Origin: Alteromonas sp. KUL106
GTDB taxonomy: Bacteria > Pseudomonadota > Gammaproteobacteria > Enterobacterales > Alteromonadaceae
Assembly (NCBI RefSeq): GCF_009811415.1
Contig: NZ_BLIG01000008.1
Location: forward strand, 1 to 64,000
Direction: 5' to 3'
Length of the DNA: 64,000 bases
Shown here: positions 1 through 7,865 of the stretch, one piece after another
Layout of the letters: the number at the start of each line of letters is the position of its first letter
How positions within the stretch are numbered: the stretch's first letter is position 1
Translations under genes and position numbers: made by a program
The notes under the pieces: generated by a model
What the model was told of the DNA's origin: nothing
The model's database searches: none
Seen by the model: the letters and a program-made list of their open reading frames with translations, nothing else

Positions 1-47
1 TCTTATCGGCTAGTGGTAGCAGCAAAGCTGCGTACGTTCATTTGTAC

Positions 48-155
48 GCCTAACAAAACGCTGTTGGCACTCCCTTCGGTCGCTGGGACACATTCATGCG
101 GGGCGGCTTCGCCATTATGCCCCACATGCCTGCGCCCCTTATTTAAAAGTTAAGT
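48..155 (+). repeat. attC-like site A
   Basis: The block begins with gcctaac (48-54) and ends with gttaagt (149-155), matching the R'' and R' core consensus. An internal imperfect inverted repeat pairs 95-104 with 119-128 (catgcggggc / gccccacatg). The outer arms pair poorly, so the site may be partly degraded. It shares its cactccc..cgtcgctgggac core with the next two sites. Confidence 0.6.
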
Positions 156-171
156 CTCACGGAGGAGTAAT

Positions 172-714
172 ATGAAAAATTTATATCTCATTGTCTTTAT
201 ATGCCTAACAAGTAACTTTTCATTTGCTAAAGATGATTACTTCAGTCTGCGTCAAGAACTAAATCAGATGATGGAACTGGATCAAAGTACATTACACGGA
301 AAAACTGATAGGGATTTCGAAAAACTTCGCATAGAGCAAGCTAATAGAATCGAAGAAATTGTTACTGAATTTGGCTGGCCCACTATCGATATGGTCGGAA
401 AAGATGCTTCGCAGGCGGCATGGATAATTGTTCAACATGCCGACTACAACAAAGAGTTTCAAGACAAAATGCTTAAAATCATGCGCCCTTTAGCGTTAGA
501 AGGAAAGATTAATCCTGCTAACTACGCATACCTTTATGATAGGACTCATCGCCCACAGCTTTACGGAACCCAAGGCAAATGTGATGGCACTGATTTCACA
601 CCATTTCCTATTCAGGACATTGAAGATATTGATAATAGAAGGCGTGAAATGAAAATGACTACAGCTCAAGCCTATTGGAATATGGCATCAGAGAGAATGT
701 GTGGTCGTAAGTGA
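172..714 (+). CDS. exported DUF6624-type cassette protein
   Basis: The 180-residue protein starts at an ATG 6 bp after a strong GGAGGAG ribosome site. Residues 1-19 form a signal peptide ending near SFA-KDD. The mature part carries a stretch typical of the DUF6624 family: EFGWPTIDMVGKDASQAAW near residues 66-85, then NPANYAYLYDRTHRPQLYGTQ-like sequence near 120-140. No function is established for the family. The gene fills one cassette; its stop codon lies inside the R''-like core, as is usual for compact integron cassettes. It is more AT-rich than the core genes of the window. The family call is by recognition of these stretches only. Confidence 0.65.
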   Translation: MKNLYLIVFICLTSNFSFAKDDYFSLRQELNQMMELDQSTLHGKTDRDFEKLRIEQANRIEEIVTEFGWPTIDMVGKDASQAAWIIVQHADYNKEFQDKMLKIMRPLALEGKINPANYAYLYDRTHRPQLYGTQGKCDGTDFTPFPIQDIEDIDNRRREMKMTTAQAYWNMASERMCGRK

Positions 715-821
715 GACTTAACAACGCGCTTAAGTCACTCCCTGCCGTCGCTGGGACACATACGCGGGGCCGCTTCGCGATTATAGCACCACATATGTGC
801 CCCATAGCTTAATTTTAGGCC
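711..821 (+). repeat. attC-like site B
   Basis: The site opens with GTGAGACTTAAC (711-722), the exact complement of the cassette start at 149-160. It contains the shared cactccctgccgtcgctggg core and closes at tttaggcc (814-821), where the expected first G is replaced by T. The end matches the R'' of the following cassette (ggcctaac, 1159-1166) at 7 of 8 bases in the inverted sense. Confidence 0.6.
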
Positions 822-835
822 TATAGAGGTAAAAC

Positions 836-1147
836 ATGATTTCAGAGGCAGATTGGAAACACTTCAAACAAGTTAAGGCAGATGCATTAGATAAATGCTG
901 CCAGCAAGTTTTGGACGATGTGCGTAAAGGAATCGATGATCCCGAACTTTCAAATCATGCAAAATATCTTTATTTGTATAAATTGATGGAAAACAGCGAC
1001 AAACGTATCGTCAACATATTCGATTACAATGCAAGGTCTAAAGCTATGCTGCAACTTGCATTAATGAAATCAGACGGCCTTCTAGAAGCTAAACAAATTA
1101 GTGGCTTCTCAGATGAGTTACAAAGTTTTATTAATAGCCGTGACTAA
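836..1147 (+). CDS. hypothetical cassette protein
   Basis: The 103-residue soluble protein is charged and predicted mostly helical, with no signal peptide and no recognised catalytic motif. It begins MISEADWKHFKQVKADALDK and has a KYLYLYKLMENSDKRI segment near residues 43-58. This style of short protein is common among gene-cassette hypotheticals, but I cannot assign a function. The ATG follows an agaggt ribosome-binding sequence at 825-830. The gene is alone in its cassette between attC-like sites B and C. Confidence 0.6.
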   Translation: MISEADWKHFKQVKADALDKCCQQVLDDVRKGIDDPELSNHAKYLYLYKLMENSDKRIVNIFDYNARSKAMLQLALMKSDGLLEAKQISGFSDELQSFINSRD

Positions 1148-1158
1148 CTTATCAGCAC

Positions 1159-1242
1159 GGCCTAACAAACAAATTATGGCACTCGCTGTCGCTCGCTGGG
1201 ACGCAAACACGTGCGCGGCTTCGCCATATTAGTAAGTTATGT
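1159..1242 (+). repeat. attC-like site C
   Basis: The 84-bp block runs from ggcctaac (1159-1166) to gttatgt (1236-1242). It keeps the cactcgctgtcgctcgctgggac core and a cgcggcttcgcc segment found in sites A and B. The arms pair only partly. Confidence 0.5.
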
Positions 1243-1326
1243 GCTATTTGTAGCAAGAAATTTCGTAAAAAGCGCTTAATCAAAAAAAACTTATTTTTAG
1301 ATGAGTAAAACAAGGATATTAACTCA

Positions 1327-1632
1327 ATGAAAAAGAAAATTTTTATAATTTCAATGTTGTGCTCTTCGAGCGCTTTAGCAAAAAATGCTGTAATAGAGGA
1401 AGTACTAGCACTTGAGGATGAGTCAGTTTCTACAGTGTTACTTCAATCGTGCGACGTTGAAATAGCTAGCGCCAATAATGACGAACTTAGAAACAAATCT
1501 AAAACGAAAAGATTATTACAAGTAAAAGCCGCTAATAATGTCTATTATGCTCCAAGTATTGCATTATTTGAAAGAGATCAAGGTAACTGCGAATTAGTAA
1601 TTAAAGGCTTGTTACATAAAGAGACTTCGTGA
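1327..1632 (+). CDS. small exported hypothetical protein
   Basis: The 101-residue protein has a short signal peptide (MKKKIFIISMLCSSSALA, cleavage after ALA-K). The mature domain of about 80 residues contains two cysteines (near 42 and 88) that could form a disulfide in the periplasm. A ribosome-binding aagga lies about 10 bp before the ATG. No family is recognised. The gene stands between attC-like site C and a half site at 1635-1641, consistent with a cassette whose recombination site has been lost. Confidence 0.55.
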   Translation: MKKKIFIISMLCSSSALAKNAVIEEVLALEDESVSTVLLQSCDVEIASANNDELRNKSKTKRLLQVKAANNVYYAPSIALFERDQGNCELVIKGLLHKETS

Positions 1633-1682
1633 CAACCTAACAATGTCAAATTTTGTAAAACGCTGGTCATTTGGGGAAGCAC

Positions 1683-2240
1683 ATGACAATCGCAAGCAGC
1701 GGACGAATGTCTTCGAAAAGCAATTTCATATTAATGGCTGAATACAATAAATGGATGAACGCATCTATTTATTCTGCTGCGTCGAATTTAGGCTCAGAGG
1801 AACTTGCCAAGGATAGAGGGGCTTTCTTTGATTCTATCATTGGTACACTCAATCATATTTTGGTGGCAGATATAATTTGGCTTAAACGTTTTGCCACTCA
1901 TTCTAAAACTTTTACTGCATTAGATTCGTTAGCATCGAAGCCTAAGCCTGAAAAACTAGACTCACTTTTGTTCTCAGAGCTCGCCCTGCTTAAACAAGAA
2001 AGAGTAAGTCTGGACAACACAATCTTGAATTTTGTTAATCAGCTTTCCGAGGGCATTTTAGCAAGTAACCTAAACTATCAAAATATGAGAGGCGTCTCGC
2101 ATTCAAAATGCTTCGCACATCTACTGCTGCACTTCTTTAACCATCAAACTCATCATCGTGGACAGGTTTCTACACTGTTGTCACAACTTAGTGTAGATTT
2201 AGGCGTCACGGATTTGCTGGTTAAAATACCCAACGCTTAA
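1683..2240 (+). CDS. DinB-family protein (putative metal-dependent)
   Basis: The 185-residue protein shows the pattern of the DinB / DUF664 four-helix-bundle family. It has an MAEYNKWMN segment near the N terminus, a histidine in GTLNHILVADIIW near residues 58-70, and a C-terminal HFFNHQTHHRGQ motif near 152-163, which together supply the usual three-histidine metal site. Members include metal-dependent thiol transferases, but the substrate cannot be told here. The start is set at the ATG at 1683 because ggggaag lies just upstream; a TTG at 1671 would add four residues. The gene is bounded downstream by the best attC-like site in the array. Confidence 0.7.
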   Translation: MTIASSGRMSSKSNFILMAEYNKWMNASIYSAASNLGSEELAKDRGAFFDSIIGTLNHILVADIIWLKRFATHSKTFTALDSLASKPKPEKLDSLLFSELALLKQERVSLDNTILNFVNQLSEGILASNLNYQNMRGVSHSKCFAHLLLHFFNHQTHHRGQVSTLLSQLSVDLGVTDLLVKIPNA

Positions 2241-2243
2241 AGG

Positions 2244-2359
2244 GTATAACAAGCCACTAAAGGCGCTCGCGCTGATCGCTGGGGCGCTAATACATGGGCT
2301 GCGTCACTTCGATCCTAATTTAAGCCCATGTATTATCGCCGCTTAGTGGGGTGTTACCA
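2244..2359 (+). repeat. attC-like site E with two perfect stems
   Basis: The site starts at gtataac (2244-2250) and ends at gttacca (2353-2359). The outer arms CCACTAA (2254-2260) and TTAGTGG (2343-2349) pair exactly. The inner arms aatacatgggct (2289-2300) and agcccatgtatt (2323-2334) form a perfect 12-bp inverted repeat. A single-stranded hairpin of this type is what an integron integrase recognises. Confidence 0.65.
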
Positions 2360-2473
2360 CCGTCCGCTTATGGCACAACTCGGTCGTTTGTAGCCCAAAC
2401 AATGAAGTTCCGTTCCTCGTCTTTTACTGCATTTAAAGTTAGATATGAGCCAGTGACTTAACTCCAACTCATT

Positions 2474-3529
2474 TTATTGATTTGGCAAGGTTTCTTTCAA
2501 GGTCTCTTTTATCATTGATAAATACTTGATTGCCTTTTTGGGAGTAGTTTCTTCGGCTTTAAACCCCTGTTTATCTCTACCACATGACTTGCAAAAAGAA
2601 TCATCTACGTCATTTTCTTTTTGGCTACACATGCATTCCCAAAGCTCTTTTTCCTTACCTAACAGACCTTTTTTCTTTCTAAAGACAGCGATTGTAGGAA
2701 ACGACGCTTCAACAGTACCTATTAAATCATTGAGGGTATTAATATCGTCACTCGAATAAAGCCGTTTGGGCTTAATGATAGTGTTGAGCACGGCTTTTTT
2801 ATGCGTAAGACTGTCTGACTTGGATTTCAACAGACTAATTGAGCGGTGGTAATCTACGAGAACCATCTTATTGATCACCTTTTGAATTGTCCTAAGCTCA
2901 CTCTCCTTGCTTGCTTTCTCAAAAAGTTGGTACCCCAGCGCAACACTATCGTCGAAGTCTATTGAGGCTGCATAGGCAAATAAGCGCTCTTCTTTTAGAC
3001 CACTACTTATCATTTCCCATTCAATAAAATCACCCATTTCAGGCACTTTGAGTTCGAGAAGTCTACACCATTCATCATTAGTCATCTCAAGTGGTGCTGA
3101 CTTGTGTTGTTCGATAAGTATTCTTTTCTCTATTACATCAGCTACGACGTTACCTGTCACTAGGTCAGTCTTCGTATCCTCGGAGTTTTCAATGTACACT
3201 CTGTCTAGCGTTACTGCGGTGCCATAAGCAGTGATCATGAACATTGATTTTCCGCCGCCAGATACTTCATCGACGTCTATCGACACACTGATAACAGCAT
3301 TGGCTCCAAGTTCAATAGCTTCATATTTGAGGTCAGTCAGCGCCTGTGCTTTTATCCTACTTATTTGGTCAGCGTAAGTTGCAGAGCGTCCACCGAAAAA
3401 GTCACTTAACCCAGCAGTAAAATCTGAAAAAACGTTTGTCCCCGCAACAACGTGCGCACTAACTATTCCGAAATATTGTTTTATTTTTGCGCCGTCTAGC
3501 GTGCTACTAGTTGTAATAAGTACATCCAT
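2474..3529 (-). CDS. YbjQ/UPF0145-domain protein with C-terminal zinc ribbon
   Basis: The 351-residue protein opens with MDVLITTSSTLDGAKIKQYF and continues with AYADQ-like, ALTDLKYEAIELGANAVI and ISVSIDVDEV segments near residues 55-95, typical of the pentameric YbjQ/UPF0145 fold. The middle, about residues 120-290, is not recognised. The C terminus holds a CMC..FCKSCGRDK cysteine cluster near 310-330 that looks like a zinc ribbon. The start is placed at the ATG at 3529 because the family usually begins directly with the ITT strand; a GTG at 3541 would add four residues. It lies between the cassette array and the transposition operon and has no obvious operon partner. Confidence 0.6.
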   Translation of the reverse strand: MDVLITTSSTLDGAKIKQYFGIVSAHVVAGTNVFSDFTAGLSDFFGGRSATYADQISRIKAQALTDLKYEAIELGANAVISVSIDVDEVSGGGKSMFMITAYGTAVTLDRVYIENSEDTKTDLVTGNVVADVIEKRILIEQHKSAPLEMTNDEWCRLLELKVPEMGDFIEWEMISSGLKEERLFAYAASIDFDDSVALGYQLFEKASKESELRTIQKVINKMVLVDYHRSISLLKSKSDSLTHKKAVLNTIIKPKRLYSSDDINTLNDLIGTVEASFPTIAVFRKKKGLLGKEKELWECMCSQKENDVDDSFCKSCGRDKQGFKAEETTPKKAIKYLSMIKETLKETLPNQ

Positions 3530-3765
3530 ATAATTATTCACTATTCGAATTTTCCTTTTTTCGCTTAACTTTAACCATAAAACAATAACATAAGTTAGGA
3601 ATAAACTTGCTAGCTTTGTAGAAGCAAACTACGTTTGTCGCTCTAATCTGCCTTTAAAAATGATTCTCCCCAAGGATGCTTCACACTTACTTTTGATAGT
3701 GAAATAGAGTCCAGTTTCTTCAACGAGACTTTAAGTTGAAATTTAAGCTATACTACTTTTGAGGT

Positions 3766-3786
3766 TGTGTATTATCGCGATACACA
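3766..3786. repeat. 7-bp perfect inverted repeat bounded by TGT/ACA
   Basis: TGTGTAT (3766-3772) and ATACACA (3780-3786) pair exactly around a 7-base loop. The repeat sits 13 bp beyond the stop of the last gene of the transposition operon. It could be a transcript-end hairpin or part of a transposon end, since Tn7-like ends begin TGT and finish ACA. No matching copy was found upstream of tnsA, so its role is open. Confidence 0.35.
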
Positions 3787-3798
3787 GGGGGAGAAACG

Positions 3799-4056
3799 CT
3801 ACCTACGTTTCTCTCCCTCTTTATTTGTGTTCGTCTTAAATGACACTACAGCTTCGCCAGTCATTAATTGTAATTGCTCTTGGCCTGTCAGTTGACGCTC
3901 GACTATCATTCCGACATAGGCCCACTGCTCTATTTGCTCACTGGGTGTTTTCGGGTAACTAGCTATCGCTTGCTTTGCGTCATCTATCAAAGAGCTATCA
4001 AGTTGCAACTTAACATTCCTCTGACTCGCTCTATTACTTTCAGATTTTTTTGTCAT
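3799..4056 (-). CDS. ParD-like antitoxin-family protein, no toxin partner
   Basis: The 85-residue protein has a basic N-terminal strand (RNVKLQLDSSLIDDAKQAI) and a PSEQIEQWAYVGMIVERQL segment, the QIEHWxxxG-type signature of ParD-like antitoxins with ribbon-helix-helix folds. It starts in an ATGA overlap with the stop of the TnsD-like gene, so it is translationally coupled to the transposition operon. No toxin gene lies downstream: the next gene on this strand is the YbjQ-type protein, 270 bp away. It may regulate the tns operon or be the remnant of an addiction pair. Function is inferred from the motif only. Confidence 0.55.
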   Translation of the reverse strand: MTKKSESNRASQRNVKLQLDSSLIDDAKQAIASYPKTPSEQIEQWAYVGMIVERQLTGQEQLQLMTGEAVVSFKTNTNKEGEKRR

Positions 4057-5654
4057 TCGCTCTTCCCTTCATTGCTCTGTGTTATTTTGAACTTGACCAT
4101 GTCATACATGCGCTTGCACCTCGAAAGCTTAGTAAAATTGCATGTAAACCAGCGATGATTACCAAATGCTTTGTCTAACGCATATTTACTAGGCAATTTA
4201 TTGGTTGTTTCTAATTGTTGTTTAAGGAACTCTTTGAATTTTGGAAAAAGAGATGTGTCTCGCTTCTCCCAAATTTTTGCACTGTGATTGGCATGGTTGC
4301 CTTGGATGGGAAAGGTAACATCAAGCCACGTTTTGTCGTATTGATATGCCCAGTTCAAAGCGTTTCCTTGATGCTCTTTTAACTCTGACCGATTAAGTAG
4401 GCCACGGCGTTTTCTCTCCTCGATTAAAGTCGCTCTTACGGCATCCCGCTTTTCATACATTCTTAAATATTGACGCCATAGGCTTAGCCCATCAACAGAC
4501 TGAACTACTCCAGTAATCGATGGTTCTGACACACCAAGTTTGGCTGCAATATCTTTACAACTCACATTTTCGATTGCCATTTTTATTGCTTGTCGCTCTA
4601 TGTCAGCGGTGACAACTTGTTTTCGCTCTGTTGTCTTTACGCCAATTCGGTTGGCTAATTGTTTTACGTAGCCATGACTCACTTTCAAGCGTCTGCTTAT
4701 CTCCGCAACGTTAAATTGATAACTTTGTAATAGCGCTATTGCTTGTGACTCAATGGTCTCAGACATTTTAAGGGGTTTAGGAGCAGGTATTGGGGGAGGC
4801 GCTGATTCTTCGCGCAGTCCTTTTACTACAAATTCAAGCAAAATAGGTTTCAATGGATGAATGCTTAAATCGTGTTCGAAAACTATTCGACGAATACTTC
4901 TGGTATTCAACACACTGGGGAGACAAAGCGCTTCAGCTACCTCGTTATAGCGCACTAACACCGTAGACATCCGAATATGCATTTGCGATGTGAACAGCCC
5001 TCGTGAGTGAAATAGACTTTTAAAGTATTGCTGACCAACATTTTCATTATTGTTGCTACGTAACTTTTGCACAATATGCTTTGCGAATTCTATCTGCTGT
5101 GCATTAGCGTCTGAAGGAATAACAGAGTGTATTGACTTAAAATAACGTGGGAGCCGATATTTTCGATGGTTAAAAGGAACACTGGTTAATTCACACCCAT
5201 GTTTGAAGCATGCATTCACTCCCCACAATTGGTGTGACAAATGCCAATAAGCGATACCTATTTTAGTCATATCTTCTTTAGCACATTCTGGGCAGTAATT
5301 GCTTTGCACTAAAGAGCCAAATGCCAACTGAGGTGAGCATGAAAGGTTTGCTATGTTCATATCACCAGCTCCACACATTGCCGCCTTCAGTGCTTCATGG
5401 CGGGCATTATAAAGAACATGCAAAGGGTAAGCTGTGTGGTTATGTAAGAGATAGTCTATACCGTATTCAGAGTGACAAGAGATATCCTGAATATGGCTAG
5501 GAAGAAGCTGATTTAAACACCCCCCTTCATAGCCGAACCATTCCAACGAAGTAGCCGTGTATGAGATATCACCCCATAGCCAATGACACCGAGCAACATA
5601 CGAAAACAAAGTTTCATCAGGTTGAATTCGAGGTGTGTACAAGATTCTACTCAT
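4053..5654 (-). CDS. tnsD: TnsD-like TniQ-family target-selection protein
   Basis: The 533-residue protein carries an N-terminal TniQ domain (DETLFSYVAR near residues 13-22) and a zinc-binding pattern with CPEC at 121-124 and CFKH at 149-152. The long C-terminal half has helix-turn-helix-like stretches (IAEISRRLKVSHGYVKQLA near 315-335 and CKDIAAKLGVSEPSITGVV near 360-380). Full-length TnsD proteins of Tn7-like elements use such a C-terminal part to bind a fixed chromosomal attachment site. It overlaps the upstream tniQ by ATGA and the downstream parD-like gene by 4 bp. The bound target cannot be read from the sequence. Confidence 0.8.
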   Translation of the reverse strand: MSRILYTPRIQPDETLFSYVARCHWLWGDISYTATSLEWFGYEGGCLNQLLPSHIQDISCHSEYGIDYLLHNHTAYPLHVLYNARHEALKAAMCGAGDMNIANLSCSPQLAFGSLVQSNYCPECAKEDMTKIGIAYWHLSHQLWGVNACFKHGCELTSVPFNHRKYRLPRYFKSIHSVIPSDANAQQIEFAKHIVQKLRSNNNENVGQQYFKSLFHSRGLFTSQMHIRMSTVLVRYNEVAEALCLPSVLNTRSIRRIVFEHDLSIHPLKPILLEFVVKGLREESAPPPIPAPKPLKMSETIESQAIALLQSYQFNVAEISRRLKVSHGYVKQLANRIGVKTTERKQVVTADIERQAIKMAIENVSCKDIAAKLGVSEPSITGVVQSVDGLSLWRQYLRMYEKRDAVRATLIEERKRRGLLNRSELKEHQGNALNWAYQYDKTWLDVTFPIQGNHANHSAKIWEKRDTSLFPKFKEFLKQQLETTNKLPSKYALDKAFGNHRWFTCNFTKLSRCKRMYDMVKFKITQSNEGKSE

Positions 5655-6565
5655 GGTCGATATTCATGCAGGTAGAAAAACTTGAATAACAAAAACATTA
5701 AAGGATGAATGCTGCCATTTTCAGCCATCATAGCACTGGCTTTGAATGCAGTGTTGTTAGCTGTGACTTCAGCAAAACGTTGTAAATTTGGAAACAATAC
5801 AGTGAAGTATCTTTGGAGCGCACTTTGCCATTGCTTGTTGAGAGTAACGCTCACTTTACTTGGAGAATGGGAATAGAAGCTGCTCTCCATAAACACACGC
5901 TTGTGAAGTTCGACTTGCTCCCGCTGATATTCAACACCTCTTCTCATCAGCAGCTTGGTTTCCCAATCAAGCCAACGATGAAAAAGTGTAATATGAGGAG
6001 TGCTAAAAAAAGATTTATCAAAAAAATCGCCTGAGCATTCAAACCCATTAAACTCGCTCACTAAACGTTGCCTCAGCGCGGTATTATGCTGATGACAAAT
6101 AAAAGCAGTCATTGCTTGATGATCTGCTCTCCAAATAGCAAAGCCCTTGGCTCTTATTTCTTCATCATGGCACTTTGAGCAGTATTTTAGAGACTGATAA
6201 GGCATTAGTAGCTTTTCAGCATTAAACAGTACGCGTCCCGTTGCCTTGTCATTCAATTGAGTTTTCACATGTGCATTTAATACATCACGAGAGATGAATC
6301 CTTGCCAATATTTGCCCACCATATTATCAGTCAATACATCCTCGAATCTTTTTCTTCCATAGGCTTGTACGGCAAACTTCACTGCCCACCTTGGCATGGT
6401 CTCTCCTATCAAACGGGGACTTGATATTTGAAAAAGGCTTAAAAATTCCTTTGGAGCGAAAAAGTCTGCATACTCCTTGAGTCGATAGAAATAGGTCGGA
6501 AGATACTCACCGGGTTTGATGTTAATATTCTCTAGTATTATGGATGAAAGACTGGTGTTCAACAT
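5651..6565 (-). CDS. tniQ: short TniQ-family protein
   Basis: The 304-residue protein has a TniQ opening (PGEYLPTYFYRLKEY near residues 18-32) and a zinc pattern with CSKC at 129-132 and CHQH at 157-160. It lacks the long C-terminal DNA-binding half of its neighbour. Short TniQ proteins connect a targeting factor to the TnsC ring. It begins 4 bp after the tnsC stop. Having both a short and a long TniQ protein points to two target-selection inputs, or to one adaptor plus one DNA reader. Confidence 0.8.
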   Translation of the reverse strand: MLNTSLSSIILENINIKPGEYLPTYFYRLKEYADFFAPKEFLSLFQISSPRLIGETMPRWAVKFAVQAYGRKRFEDVLTDNMVGKYWQGFISRDVLNAHVKTQLNDKATGRVLFNAEKLLMPYQSLKYCSKCHDEEIRAKGFAIWRADHQAMTAFICHQHNTALRQRLVSEFNGFECSGDFFDKSFFSTPHITLFHRWLDWETKLLMRRGVEYQREQVELHKRVFMESSFYSHSPSKVSVTLNKQWQSALQRYFTVLFPNLQRFAEVTANNTAFKASAMMAENGSIHPLMFLLFKFFYLHEYRP

Positions 6566-6569
6566 GAGT

Positions 6570-7865
6570 TCACTCGTCCCCCATATCTAGGGCTTGAAGT
6601 CGTTTTATCCGATCAATGCGTTCTTGCTTTTTTGAGTCCTTTTTCTGCGTATTTTTATCAACTATTTGCGCTGTTTTTTCCGCAGAATAGGCGGGCGTGA
6701 CATCAACTTTAGGTAGCTTCGGTTTAATCGATTCTTTGCGTATGTGAGTGGCCACATGCGCTGTATACAAAGAGTTAAATCGATTACTTTTGGTCATACT
6801 CAAATTCGCACTTAGTATATGATTTACTAGTCGCTTCAACTTGCTTATGTTTCCTTCACAATAATAAAAAATTGCATGTTCAAACTCCTTATCAACTAAC
6901 TTCTCGCCCATACCTAAAAAGTTCGTACTTAAGGCTTTAACCATTGTCTTCCATGTTATGTGTTCAATAGAGTGATCACTTAGAATAAACTTACCATCAC
7001 TGATTAAACGCCGCTCAGACTGCTCGCTCTGTTCAGGAGCACTGAAAAGGTCGCCAGCTTCAGGCGTACCAATGAAAATCATTGGCACGCCTAAGTCGTT
7101 GAAAAACTCTTCTAAAAAAACATTAGTAACAACCTTGTTATCCTTCGTGGTTTTAGAGTTTAAAACCCATTGGACATCATCTATTACAAGTAAACCAAGG
7201 CCAACCATTCGACATATTTTAATGACATAAATAACCTGCTCACCAACAGTGTCTCTGCTTGGAAGCTTTGCAGTGAAATGACTATTGAGCTTTTTATCGA
7301 TGGCATTAAGAATTGAAACTAAGAAAGCTTTTTTACTTGTCGCACTTTTAATATAAGTTTTTACAAACATGACCTGCGGTAGTCGTCTAAATCCAGTGTT
7401 TTCAGAAGGGGGATGAAAGTTATCAACAGGATTAAACGTTTCTAACAACTTATCATGAACGGTAGTTTTACCATGCCCAGAGCGCCCCATACAAAGCATG
7501 GCAGTTCCAGCGTCTATTAGAGTATTTGGTGCAGGCAAGTCTTTTACCGAAACCTCGCCGTTTTCAACTAAGTTGAGATATTTATCGTAATCGTCTGTCT
7601 TAGGGTGGCGATTGAGATAACCAATAAGGATCATGTGATGAATTTGATTATACAAATCAAATGTATACTCTGGCGGAACATAAAATCGTTTAGCCAAACC
7701 AATACGTTTGATACCGTTTGATAATGTAGAATAATTGGGAGTAATATCGTCCCTTGCCGATAGTCGAGATATCAATTCAGATTCAGTTAGCTTCAGCATC
7801 TGAAGCGATGTAATAAATGGATTATCATCAATCCATTGTTCAAGCAGAAGGGTCGCTTCAGTCAT
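6570..7865 (-). CDS. tnsC: TnsC-like AAA+ transposition regulator
   Basis: The 431-residue ATPase has a Walker A motif GRSGHGKTT near residues 127-135 and a Walker B LLVIDDVQ near 225-232. TnsC-type proteins form ATP-dependent filaments on DNA that pass the target choice to the transposase. The start is set at the ATG at 7865, 5 bp after GGAGG; an in-frame ATG 15 bp upstream lies ahead of that ribosome site. It overlaps the end of tnsB by 8 bp. The C-terminal 60 residues are basic and rich in lysine, fitting a TnsA/TnsB-interacting tail. Confidence 0.85.
   Translation of the reverse strand: MTEATLLLEQWIDDNPFITSLQMLKLTESELISRLSARDDITPNYSTLSNGIKRIGLAKRFYVPPEYTFDLYNQIHHMILIGYLNRHPKTDDYDKYLNLVENGEVSVKDLPAPNTLIDAGTAMLCMGRSGHGKTTVHDKLLETFNPVDNFHPPSENTGFRRLPQVMFVKTYIKSATSKKAFLVSILNAIDKKLNSHFTAKLPSRDTVGEQVIYVIKICRMVGLGLLVIDDVQWVLNSKTTKDNKVVTNVFLEEFFNDLGVPMIFIGTPEAGDLFSAPEQSEQSERRLISDGKFILSDHSIEHITWKTMVKALSTNFLGMGEKLVDKEFEHAIFYYCEGNISKLKRLVNHILSANLSMTKSNRFNSLYTAHVATHIRKESIKPKLPKVDVTPAYSAEKTAQIVDKNTQKKDSKKQERIDRIKRLQALDMGDE

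Larger units (their letters stand above)
1..2359 (+). mobile_element. integron-type gene cassette array, no integrase in window
   Basis: Four small same-strand genes are separated by about 80-115 bp non-coding blocks that share a core (cactccct..cgtcgctggga followed by a gcggcttcgc-type hairpin). Each block opens with an RYYYAAC-like core right after a stop codon, and most end in a GTTRRRY-like core. The strongest sign is that GTTAAGTCTCAC at 149-160 is the exact reverse complement of GTGAGACTTAAC at 711-722, the pairing expected between the two ends of one cassette. Bases 1-47 are probably the tail of a further upstream cassette. The last cassettes look eroded: after the gene ending at 1632 only a half site (acctaac, 1635-1641) remains. 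No intI is seen, so this may be the distal end of an array or a cluster of attC sites without integrase. Confidence 0.7.

Noticed and set aside
1671..1682. TTG start for the DinB-family protein
   Set aside because: The ATG at 1683 has ggggaag directly ahead of it, so the upstream TTG start is not needed.
2526..2759. Plus-strand frame of 77 codons
   Set aside because: It is antisense to the YbjQ/zinc-ribbon gene and shows no family likeness or ribosome site.
3766..3786. TGT..ACA inverted repeat as the proven left end of the Tn7-like element
   Set aside because: No matching inverted copy or target-site duplication was seen upstream of tnsA, so it is recorded only as a repeat.
3874..4158. Plus-strand frame opposite the parD-like and tnsD genes
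   Set aside because: Both minus-strand genes have recognisable domains and coupled starts; the plus frame has none.
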